20,920 nt of DNA from positions 1 through 20,920 of the forward strand of contig JBKHYG010000120.1 in the NCBI GenBank assembly GCA_046565595.1, written 5' to 3'. This stretch comes from JBKHYG01 sp046565595 (lineage in GTDB: Bacteria; Actinomycetota; AC-67). Position numbers and translations under genes: made by a program. Below the pieces are notes generated by a model that had not been told where the DNA came from, did not search any database, and saw only the letters and a program-made list of their open reading frames with translations. This document shows, piece by piece, positions 6,197 to 12,408 of the stretch. How positions within the stretch are numbered: the stretch's first letter is position 1; every line of letters starts with the position of its first letter.

Positions 6197-6934
6197 CTAC
6201 CAGGATGCGATCAGATCAGGAACCTCTGTGACAGTGCGGACCGTCGCGTCGGGGACGATGTCATCGTCGGGCTGCTCCTGGCGGTACTGGTGTGTGAGGA
6301 TCGCCTTCATGCCGAGCGCGTGTGCTCCCGCGATGTCGTCGACCAGCCGATCGCCTACGAACACCGCGTCGACGGGCTTGGTATCCAACTTCTCGAGGGC
6401 GTACTCGAAGATCTGCGGACGAGGCTTGCGGATCCCAACCTCGCTAGAGAGCGCCACGGCATCGACCCGCTCTGCGATCCCGAACTCGGCGAGGTCGCGG
6501 TGCAGCAACTCTGGTAGTTGCACGACATTGCTCACCAGCCCGATCTTCAGCCCCCTCTCGCGGAGGAGCTCAAGCGTCGCGATCGTCTCAGGGTCGATGC
6601 GGACGGTCTGACGGAGAGCTTCGTGGTCGATCTCGATGACCTCGCGGAGTAGCTCCTGAGGCAGTTCGTAGCCCATCCCCGAGAACGCATGCGAGAAGAG
6701 CTCGAAGATGTCCAACTCTTCGACGGCCTGCTGCGCGTAGGAATGTTCGACCATGCGGTCGATCTCGGCTGCGACCCGCTCAACGAGTTCGTCTACCTCT
6801 GGAGGCGAGTGATCTTCGACCCAGTGGACCAGTTTCTCTCGGATGACGCTGTACGCGCCCTTGAGCGCGTCTTCGGTACGACCGAAGTCCATCAGCGTGT
6901 GGCCGAAATCGAAGAGGATCGCGTTGACTCCCAT
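6197..6934 (-). CDS. HAD-superfamily hydrolase (haloacid dehalogenase-like phosphatase)
   Basis: 245 residues from the ATG at 6934. Motif I is ILFDFGHTLMD: the nucleophile D9 is present, but the second Asp of DxDxT is Gly (G11), as in the FDxGNx subset of HAD proteins. A helical cap covers about 15-100. Motif II is GLVSNV, motif III the Lys in GIRKPRPQIFEYAL, and motif IV is FVGDRLVDDIAGAHALGMKAIL. The probable role is a small-molecule phosphatase; the substrate cannot be inferred. The start at 6934 is preferred to the in-frame ATG at 6952 because TATCTT lies 6 nt upstream of 6934 and motif I then falls at the normal distance from the N-terminus. Divergent from the SRPBCC/ArsA operon across a palindrome. 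Confidence 0.88.
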   Translation of the reverse strand: MGVNAILFDFGHTLMDFGRTEDALKGAYSVIREKLVHWVEDHSPPEVDELVERVAAEIDRMVEHSYAQQAVEELDIFELFSHAFSGMGYELPQELLREVIEIDHEALRQTVRIDPETIATLELLRERGLKIGLVSNVVQLPELLHRDLAEFGIAERVDAVALSSEVGIRKPRPQIFEYALEKLDTKPVDAVFVGDRLVDDIAGAHALGMKAILTHQYRQEQPDDDIVPDATVRTVTEVPDLIASW

Positions 6935-6940
6935 GACGCG

Positions 6941-6946
6941 AAGATA
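6941..6946 (-). promoter_or_regulatory. -10 hexamer for leaderless HAD transcript
   Basis: TATCTT on the minus strand lies 6 nt before the ATG at 6934. The palindrome at 6949-6967 covers its -10/-35 spacer. Confidence 0.5.
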
Positions 6947-6948
6947 CC

Positions 6949-6967
6949 CCACCGACCCGGTCGGTGG
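6949..6967. promoter_or_regulatory. 19-bp perfect palindrome in a divergent promoter region (candidate operator)
   Basis: CCACCGAC-CCG-GTCGGTGG: two perfect 8-bp arms around a 3-bp centre. It sits between the HAD -10 (6941-6946, minus) and the SRPBCC/ArsA operon -10 (6986-6991, plus), within reach of both -35 regions. That position suits a dimeric repressor acting on both genes. No regulator gene lies next to it. Confidence 0.55.
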
Positions 6968-6985
6968 CTAGGGCAGACGGAGCGT

Positions 6986-6991
6986 TAGCCT
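6986..6991 (+). promoter_or_regulatory. -10 hexamer of the SRPBCC/ArsA operon
   Basis: TAGCCT at 6986-6991 would start transcription near 6998, giving a leader of about 24 nt that carries the GGAGGAG ribosome site (7013-7019). This is a leadered transcript, unlike its neighbours. Confidence 0.4.
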
Positions 6992-7021
6992 CGGCACCTC
7001 ACCGACGGACACGGAGGAGAC

Positions 7022-7465
7022 ATGCAGTCAGTCGAAGGGAACATCAAGATCGATGCACCCATGGAAGCGGTGATGGCTGTCCTGGGCGACTTCTCTACCT
7101 ACCCCGCATGGTCTGGATTCAGATCATGCGAGGTGCTGTCAACCGACGGTGAAGGTCGGGCGAGCAAGGTGTCGATCGAGCTCTCCGCCGGGCCGCTGAA
7201 CGCCAAGTACACCATCGCGGTCTCCTACCTCCCGGGCGGCACCGGGTTGACCTGGACCTTCGTCGAGGGTTCAGGCATCACCGATACCGAAGGGGAGTAC
7301 CGCCTCGCCGAAGCCGACGGGGGGACGCTGGTGAACTATCGGGGAGCCGTAGACATGAACCTGCCGATGCCAGGGTTCATGAAGAAGAAGCTGATCGCCG
7401 AGGGGCAGAAGGTCGGGCGGGACAAGGCCCTCAAGGGTCTCAAAGACCATGTGGAGTCGCGCTGA
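7022..7465 (+). CDS. SRPBCC family protein, first gene of the ArsA/ROK operon
   Basis: 147 residues with the fold marks of the polyketide cyclase/dehydrase group: VEGNIKIDAPMEAVMAVLGD, then YPAWSGFRSCEVL, ending with the helix KKKLIAEGQKVGRDKALKGL. A small hydrophobic ligand is the usual partner; I cannot name it. The ribosome site GGAGGAG ends 2-3 nt before the ATG (AGGAG or GGAGG pairing). The stop is followed after 20 nt by the ArsA-like gene. SRPBCC proteins next to ArsA-type ATPases and a ROK glucokinase form a recurring actinobacterial neighbourhood in my memory, which supports a shared but unknown role. Confidence 0.83.
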   Translation: MQSVEGNIKIDAPMEAVMAVLGDFSTYPAWSGFRSCEVLSTDGEGRASKVSIELSAGPLNAKYTIAVSYLPGGTGLTWTFVEGSGITDTEGEYRLAEADGGTLVNYRGAVDMNLPMPGFMKKKLIAEGQKVGRDKALKGLKDHVESR

Positions 7466-7485
7466 CTAGGCTCGGACCTCTCTAG

Positions 7486-8652
7486 ATGCGCATCATCCTG
7501 TTCACCGGCAAAGGTGGCGTCGGAAAGACCACAGTCGCGGCCTCCACCGCTCTGCGCGCCGCAAGGAGCGGCCTGCGGACCCTTGTGATGTCCACCGACC
7601 CCGCACACTCGCTTGCCGATGCGCTGGATGTAGAACTCGGCCCGTCGCCGACCTTGGTAGAGGAGCGCCTCTACGGCCAGCAGATCGATGCTCAGCGACG
7701 GTTGGAGGAAGGCTGGCGCGAGATCCAGGAGTATGTCTTGGCGCTGTTCGACTGGGGCGGTGTGGACGCGATAGCGGCCGAGGAGTTGTCGGTCATCCCG
7801 GGGCTGGACGAGGTGTTCGCTCTTACCGATGTTCGACGCGCGTCGGACTCTGGCGACTACGACCTGTTGGTGGTCGACTGTGCGCCGACCGCCGAAACCT
7901 TGAGGCTGCTATCTCTCCCCGAAGCGCTGAACTGGTACATAGAGCGGATCTTCCCGGTCGAGCGGCGCATCGTGAAGACGATCCGTCCTCTGTTGACCAG
8001 GGTTACCAGCATGCCCATCGCCGATGACGGGATCTTCAGGGCTGTCGAGCGACTGCACGGCCAGTTGATCGGTGTACATGAGCTGTTGAACGACACCAAC
8101 CGATCCAGCGTGCGTCTGGTGGTCAACGCCGAGAAGATGGTCATCGCCGAAGCTCGCCGCACCTTCACCTATCTCTCGTTGTTCGGTTATCGGGTGGACG
8201 CGGTCATCTGCAACAGGATCCTTCCAGAAGAGGTCACCGATCCTTACTTCGAAGGCTGGAAGAAGATCCAGGCCGAACATCTGAACACGATCGAGGATGC
8301 GTTCCAGCCGGTTCCCATCCTGCGGGTCCCGCTGTTCGATCGCGAGATGATCGGGGTGGACTCACTCAACGAGTTGGGTGCGGAGCTCTACAGCGACCAC
8401 GATCCAGCGGCGATGCTGTTCGATTCGGACCCTCTGACCATCTCCAAGGTGACCGAGGGCTATGAGTTGCGCGTGAGTCTGCCGTTCACCGAGAAGAGCG
8501 ATCTGGATCTGTTGCGCAAGGGCGACGACCTCTACATCAAGGTCGGTTCACACAAGCGCTCGCTCGCCTTGCCGAGCGTCTTGCAGCGGCTGACGGTGGC
8601 AGGAGCGCATATGGAACAGGACCGGTTGGTCGTGCAGTTCCGACAGACATGA
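7486..8652 (+). CDS. ArsA/GET3-family ATPase with C-terminal HSP20-like domain
   Basis: 388 residues. The deviant Walker A is FTGKGGVGKTTVAAS (8-16 core), followed by the family loop MSTDPAHSLADALDVEL, the switch segment VVDCAPTAETLRLLSLPEAL, and VICNRILPEEV. There is one ATPase domain, so it would act as a homodimer like Get3. The last 70 residues (about 318-388), from LTISKVTEGYELRVSLPF to DRLVVQF, are a beta-rich HSP20/alpha-crystallin-like domain seen in many bacterial ArsA homologues. Only two Cys occur (in VVDCAPT and VICNRIL), so the three arsenite-binding Cys of E. coli ArsA and the CxxC of Get3 are missing; arsenite export is unlikely. TAGGCT at 7467-7472 could give an extra promoter. 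The ATG directly follows TCTAG with no ribosome site. Confidence 0.9.
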   Translation: MRIILFTGKGGVGKTTVAASTALRAARSGLRTLVMSTDPAHSLADALDVELGPSPTLVEERLYGQQIDAQRRLEEGWREIQEYVLALFDWGGVDAIAAEELSVIPGLDEVFALTDVRRASDSGDYDLLVVDCAPTAETLRLLSLPEALNWYIERIFPVERRIVKTIRPLLTRVTSMPIADDGIFRAVERLHGQLIGVHELLNDTNRSSVRLVVNAEKMVIAEARRTFTYLSLFGYRVDAVICNRILPEEVTDPYFEGWKKIQAEHLNTIEDAFQPVPILRVPLFDREMIGVDSLNELGAELYSDHDPAAMLFDSDPLTISKVTEGYELRVSLPFTEKSDLDLLRKGDDLYIKVGSHKRSLALPSVLQRLTVAGAHMEQDRLVVQFRQT

Positions 8653-8662
8653 TGGAGTTCAA

Positions 8663-8884
8663 GTGACCCAACGCAACCCTTCCTTCACCCCTGGAGAGGC
8701 GCCCGAATGCATGGCGTGCCCGATCGGGTTGACCTTCTTCGCTTTGCGCGAGGTGCGGCCAGAGGTCGCTGATCATCTGATGAAGGCAGGCATGGAACTG
8801 TTCCTGGCCTTCAGGGCGTTCATGGATGCCGCCGAGGAGCGGATGGAGCGTCGCTCGCCCCTCGAACGGATCAACATCGACTAG
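8663..8884 (+). CDS. Small CxxCP protein of the ArsA/ROK operon
   Basis: 73 residues, GTG start at 8663 with ribosome site GGAG six nt upstream. The protein has a short polar N-terminus, then CMACPIG (C17 and C20) and a predicted amphipathic helix ALREVRPEVADHLMKAGMEL continuing through FRAFMDAAEERMERR. The CxxC could bind a metal or form a disulfide, but it stands alone, so a second pair from a dimer or partner would be needed for a zinc site. It resembles the short Cys-containing proteins found beside ArsA genes and glucokinase genes in other actinobacteria (DUF5304-like), a recollection I cannot test here. Its stop overlaps the next start (TAGTG), indicating translational coupling to the ROK kinase. 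Confidence 0.78.
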   Translation: MTQRNPSFTPGEAPECMACPIGLTFFALREVRPEVADHLMKAGMELFLAFRAFMDAAEERMERRSPLERINID

Positions 8885-9867
8885 TGCGTATCGCGATCGG
8901 CATCGATATCGGTGGGACCAAACTCGCCGGTGCTGCCGTAGATGAACGGGGCCAGATCCTGGCTCGCAAAGAGCTGCCGTCCTCTGCTCGAAATGATGTG
9001 ACGATCGTCAGCGGGGTCGCGAAACTCGTCGACGAGTTGAAGGCGATAGCGCCTCGGGTCAAGGGGGTCGGGATCGGGTGCGCCGGACTGATCGATGATC
9101 GGTCAGGCGTGGTGGTCACCTCACCCAACCTGCCCCTGAGGGATATCGGTCTTCGCGACATGCTCTCTACTCGCGTGGGGCTACCGGTGATACTCGAGAA
9201 CGACGCGAATGTCGCCGCAGTCGGGGAAGCCTTGGTCGGGGCCGGCGCTGGCCGGTCACCGGTCCTCTGCGTGACCGTTGGCACCGGGATCGGAGGAGGC
9301 ATCGTGGTCGATGGTCGGCTCCTGCGTGGCGCCAACGGCTTCGCCGGCGAGGTAGGCCACATGGTCGTGGACCCCGACGGCCCGGTCTGCGCTTGCGGCT
9401 CCAAGGGTTGCCTAGAGGCGATGGCGAGCGGGAATGCGCTCGGCCGGGTGGCGTTGGAGAGGATCGAGGATCCGGCCGCGGTCGCGTTGCGCGAACGCCG
9501 TGACGCTGGGGCCAAGGTGACAGGAGCGCTCGTCGGAGCCCTGGCAGCCGATGGCGATCCCTTCGCGGGATCGATCATCATCGAAGCGGGTCGCTGGCTG
9601 GGCCTTGGGTTGGCCAACCTGGCGAACCTGTTGGACCCTGAAGTGATCGTCGTTGGAGGTGGCGCGGGTAGTGGTACCGCTGATCTGCTGCTTCCAAGCG
9701 CAGTAGGGGCCTTATCGGAGCGCCTCTTGGGGCACGGGTTTCGGCTGGCACCAGAGGTGGTCCCGGCGGCTCTGGGCAACGCAGCTGGTGTGACGGGTGC
9801 GGCCCTGCTGGTCTTGGGTCAGGCGGCGGACCAGGGGGGCCTGAACCTGAGAGTCAAGGGGACTTGA
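8884..9867 (+). CDS. ROK-family sugar kinase (glucokinase-like)
   Basis: 327 residues. The N-terminal ATP site is GIDIGGTKLAGAAVD, the sugar site includes ENDANVAAVGEALVGAG, the phosphate loop is VTVGTGIGGGIVVDG, and the ROK signature GEVGHMVVDPDGPVCACGSK with following GCLEAMASG carries the zinc-binding His and CxCxxxxC cysteines. The likely reaction is ATP-dependent phosphorylation of glucose at C6; N-acetyl-hexosamine kinases share this fold, so the substrate is inferred. No DNA-binding N-terminus is present, so it is not a ROK repressor. The GTG start overlaps the stop of the preceding gene by 1 nt. Its last codons overlap the -35 of the copA promoter. Confidence 0.9.
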   Translation: MRIAIGIDIGGTKLAGAAVDERGQILARKELPSSARNDVTIVSGVAKLVDELKAIAPRVKGVGIGCAGLIDDRSGVVVTSPNLPLRDIGLRDMLSTRVGLPVILENDANVAAVGEALVGAGAGRSPVLCVTVGTGIGGGIVVDGRLLRGANGFAGEVGHMVVDPDGPVCACGSKGCLEAMASGNALGRVALERIEDPAAVALRERRDAGAKVTGALVGALAADGDPFAGSIIIEAGRWLGLGLANLANLLDPEVIVVGGGAGSGTADLLLPSAVGALSERLLGHGFRLAPEVVPAALGNAAGVTGAALLVLGQAADQGGLNLRVKGT

Positions 9868-9892
9868 CGACCCCGACGCCAGCCGGTATGCT
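9864..9892 (+). promoter_or_regulatory. Near-consensus promoter for copA-copZ
   Basis: TTGACG (9864-9869), a 17-nt spacer and TATGCT (9887-9892) form the best sigma-70-type promoter in the window. The -35 overlaps the ROK stop codon. Transcription would start near 9899, giving a leader of about 75 nt. A second TTGACG at 9904-9909 with TAGATA at 9925-9930 (15-nt spacer) may be an additional weak start. Confidence 0.65.
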
Positions 9893-9931
9893 GTCAGGGA
9901 TGCTTGACGCACAGACCGGGTAAGTAGATAT

Positions 9932-9958
9932 CCCGACCAGGCGAGGTTCCAGGTCGGG
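9932..9958. promoter_or_regulatory. Inverted repeat in the copA leader (candidate copper operator or hairpin)
   Basis: CCCGACC at 9932-9938 and GGTCGGG at 9952-9958 are perfect inverted 7-mers with a 13-nt spacer, just after the second promoter's -10 and 16-42 nt before the copA start. GC-rich dyads beside copper ATPase genes often bind CsoR-type repressors, but no csoR gene is visible here. It could also act in RNA form. Confidence 0.45.
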
Positions 9959-9973
9959 TGAGGGAGGCAAAGG

Positions 9974-12103
9974 ATGTCGCGCACCGTTGAACTAGATATC
10001 GAAGGCATGACCTGCGCTTCGTGCGCCTCGAGGATCGAGAAGGTCCTGGGGCGCCAACCCGGCGTCTCCTCGGCGTCTGTGAACTTCGCCATGGAGCGTG
10101 CCGTTGTAGAGGCTGAAGACCCGGACCCCGAGGTTCTGAAGCAAGCCGTCGCCAAGGCCGGCTATGGCGCGAAGGTCCGCAGCGAGGGATCGTCGTCTGG
10201 GGAAATGAGCGAGAACATCTACGGCCCTCGCGCCGTGCTCGCCCTCACTCTCGCTTTACCGGCGATGGCCCTAGGCATGATCTTCGCTCACGAGCGGTGG
10301 GCGATGCTCAGCGCCTGGGTACTGGTCACGCCGGTCCTGGCTGTGGCCGGGCGCGACTTCTTCGTGCACGCCGTCAGCCAGGCCCGTCGGCGCGAAGCCA
10401 CGATGGACACCCTGGTAGCGGTAGGCACCGGAGCGGCGTATGTGTGGTCGGTGTACGCCTATCTGGCCGGACGCATGGACATCTACTTCGAGGTCGCCGG
10501 CATCGTCGTCGCGTTCGTGCTCCTCGGCAAGTACCTAGAGCACCGCGCTCGAGCGAAGGCGTCTTCAGCCATCCGAGCGCTGATGGCGATGGGCGCCAAG
10601 CAAGCGACGATCGTCGATGAGGACGGCTCGGAACGGGTCGTGGATGTGTCTGCCCTCGAGGTCGGGCAGTTGTTCAAGGTGAAGCCGGGCGAGAAGATCG
10701 CGACCGATGGGGATGTGGTCGAGGGAGCCTCTGCGGTCGACGAATCCATGGTCACCGGCGAGAGCGTTCCGGTTGAACGCGCCGCTGGCGACACCGTGAT
10801 CGGCGGAACGGTCAACGCACACGGGATGCTGATGGTGCGAGCCACCAAGGTGGGTGCAGAGACAGCCCTCGCTCAGATCGCTCGGCTCGTGGACGAGGCT
10901 CAGACCCGGAAGGCTCCCGTTCAGAGGCTCGCCGACAAGGTCGCCGGCATCTTCGTCCCCATCGTCTTGGTGATCGCGACGCTCACAGTGCTCGGGTGGC
11001 TCGCGTTCACCGATGCTCCCGCCGGAGACGCGATCCGCGCGAGCGTCGCAGTGCTCATCATCGCTTGCCCATGCGCGATGGGACTGGCAACCCCAGCCGC
11101 CATCATGGCGGGGACCGGGCGTGGAGCGTCGAGCGGCATCATCTTCCGCGGCGGGGAGGTACTGGAGTCAGCCAGAGCGATCGACGCCGTGCTGTTGGAC
11201 AAGACCGGCACCATCACCCAGGGAGCGATGGTCGTGACCGATGTGGTTCCCTTCGAGGGGGTCTCGAAGGATGAGGTGCTCCGCATGGCGGCTGGTGTCG
11301 AATCCAACAGCGAACACCCGATCGCCCGAGCCATCGTCGATGCCGCCCCCATGACTCCTCAAGCCAGGGACTTCTCCTCGGCGGGAGGGCTAGGGGCTCA
11401 GGCCACCGTGGATGGAAGTACCGTCTTCGTCGGGCGGCTCTCGTATCTTCACGACAACGATCAGATGGGATGCGCCGACCTCAAGGACGCGCGGGAAAGG
11501 CTCGAAGCTGAAGGTCGCACGGTCGTAAGCGTCGGTTGGGGAGGTCGGGAACAGGGAGTCATCGCTCTTTCGGACCCGCCACGCGCTTCTGCCAAAGAGG
11601 CGGTCAGCGCTCTGACCGATCTCGGCCTTCGAGTCAGCATGGTCACCGGCGACAACGAGCGGACGGCCGGAGCCGTAGCGGACGCGGTCGGAATCGGAAC
11701 GGTCCTGGCCGGCGTGATGCCCGAGGACAAGGTCGCTGCGGTCCGTTCGTTGCAGGAGGAGGGCCTCCGCGTCGCCATGGTCGGTGACGGTGTCAACGAT
11801 GCCCCTGCACTAGCTCAAGCCGATCTGGGTATCGCGATCGGAAGCGGCACCGATGTGGCCATCGAAGCGGCGGATGTGACGCTGGTAGGCGGAGATCCTC
11901 GCTTGGTAGGTCAAGCGATACGGTTGGCAAGGCGGACATACTCGGTGATCCTGCAGAACCTCGGATGGGCGTTCGGATACAACATCCTGCTGATCCCGGT
12001 GGCAGCGATCGGCCTGGTGGATCCTGCCCTGGCGGGTCTCGCGATGGCATTGTCGAGTGTGAGCGTCGTCACCAACGCCCTACGCTTGAGGCGGTCACGC
12101 TGA
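9974..12103 (+). CDS. copA: Copper-translocating P1B-type ATPase CopA
   Basis: 709 residues; exports Cu(I) across the cytoplasmic membrane at the cost of ATP. One N-terminal metal-binding domain carries GMTCASC (C14, C17). The intramembrane CPC is at 365-367 (IIACPCAMGLATP), the phosphorylation site D409 is in DKTGTITQG, the HP locus is SNSEHPIARAI, and the hinge is GDGVNDAPALAQADLGIAIG. The last helices contain NLGWAFGYNILLIP and MALSSVS, the N-x6-YN-x4-P and MxxSS motifs of the Cu(I) subgroup P1B-1, separating it from Zn/Cd pumps. The ribosome site GGGAGG (9962-9967) lies 6 nt before the ATG. Length and motif order are complete. Followed by copZ after 92 nt. Confidence 0.96.
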   Translation: MSRTVELDIEGMTCASCASRIEKVLGRQPGVSSASVNFAMERAVVEAEDPDPEVLKQAVAKAGYGAKVRSEGSSSGEMSENIYGPRAVLALTLALPAMALGMIFAHERWAMLSAWVLVTPVLAVAGRDFFVHAVSQARRREATMDTLVAVGTGAAYVWSVYAYLAGRMDIYFEVAGIVVAFVLLGKYLEHRARAKASSAIRALMAMGAKQATIVDEDGSERVVDVSALEVGQLFKVKPGEKIATDGDVVEGASAVDESMVTGESVPVERAAGDTVIGGTVNAHGMLMVRATKVGAETALAQIARLVDEAQTRKAPVQRLADKVAGIFVPIVLVIATLTVLGWLAFTDAPAGDAIRASVAVLIIACPCAMGLATPAAIMAGTGRGASSGIIFRGGEVLESARAIDAVLLDKTGTITQGAMVVTDVVPFEGVSKDEVLRMAAGVESNSEHPIARAIVDAAPMTPQARDFSSAGGLGAQATVDGSTVFVGRLSYLHDNDQMGCADLKDARERLEAEGRTVVSVGWGGREQGVIALSDPPRASAKEAVSALTDLGLRVSMVTGDNERTAGAVADAVGIGTVLAGVMPEDKVAAVRSLQEEGLRVAMVGDGVNDAPALAQADLGIAIGSGTDVAIEAADVTLVGGDPRLVGQAIRLARRTYSVILQNLGWAFGYNILLIPVAAIGLVDPALAGLAMALSSVSVVTNALRLRRSR

Positions 12104-12147
12104 AAAGAGCGAACGCCCCGGTACACGGCCGTCGAACTGAAGGAAAC

Positions 12148-12173
12148 GGATGCCTCCATGAGGAAAGGCGTCC
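12148..12173 (+). promoter_or_regulatory. Hairpin between copA and copZ
   Basis: GGATGCCT and AGGCGTCC pair as an 8-bp RNA stem with one G-U and a 10-nt loop. It ends about 22 nt before the copZ start and may protect the copZ message or tune its level relative to copA. There is no T-tract. Confidence 0.35.
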
Positions 12174-12195
12174 ACGGATAGAGATAGGAGAAGAG

Positions 12196-12408
12196 ATGAC
12201 CAAGGTTTTCGAGGTAGAAGGCATGACATGCGGTGGTTGCGAACAGAGCGTCACCCGCGCGATCAGCGCATTGCCGGGCGTCGAGAAGGTGAACGCATCG
12301 CATCAGGCCAAGAAGGTCGAGGTCGAGGGCTCGGCCGATCCTCAACAGATCGCCGACGCCATCACCGACGCTGGCTATGAGGTCCTGTCCGGCCCTTCCA
12401 ACGCCTGA
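12196..12408 (+). CDS. copZ: Copper chaperone CopZ (single HMA domain)
   Basis: 70 residues, a single heavy-metal-associated domain. MTKVFEVEGMTCGGCEQSV holds the Cu(I) ligands C12 and C15. The rest, LPGVEKVNASHQAKKVEVEG and IADAITDAGYEV, is the standard beta-alpha-beta-beta-alpha-beta ending. It delivers Cu(I) to CopA in the cytoplasm. The ribosome site AGGAGA sits 4-5 nt before the ATG. The last 34 bp overlap the tail of the convergent TIGR00300-type gene. Upstream in-frame ATGs exist but would run antisense to nothing useful and through the copA 3' end, so 12196 is the start. Confidence 0.94.
   Translation: MTKVFEVEGMTCGGCEQSVTRAISALPGVEKVNASHQAKKVEVEGSADPQQIADAITDAGYEVLSGPSNA

Noticed and set aside
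7486..8652. Arsenite efflux ATPase ArsA proper
   Set aside because: There is one ATPase domain, the arsenite-binding Cys are absent, and no arsB, arsR or arsD is nearby.
8871..9779. 302-residue open frame antisense to the ROK kinase
   Set aside because: Ser/Pro/Arg-rich low-complexity translation typical of antisense reading in GC-rich genes; the plus-strand gene has all ROK motifs.
9893..9973. Riboswitch in the copA leader
   Set aside because: Only a simple 7-bp dyad is visible; no known riboswitch core was recognised in about 75 nt.
11965..12195. Longer version of copZ starting inside copA
   Set aside because: The upstream part is an out-of-frame overlap with the copA 3' end; the HMA domain and a good ribosome site set the start at 12196.
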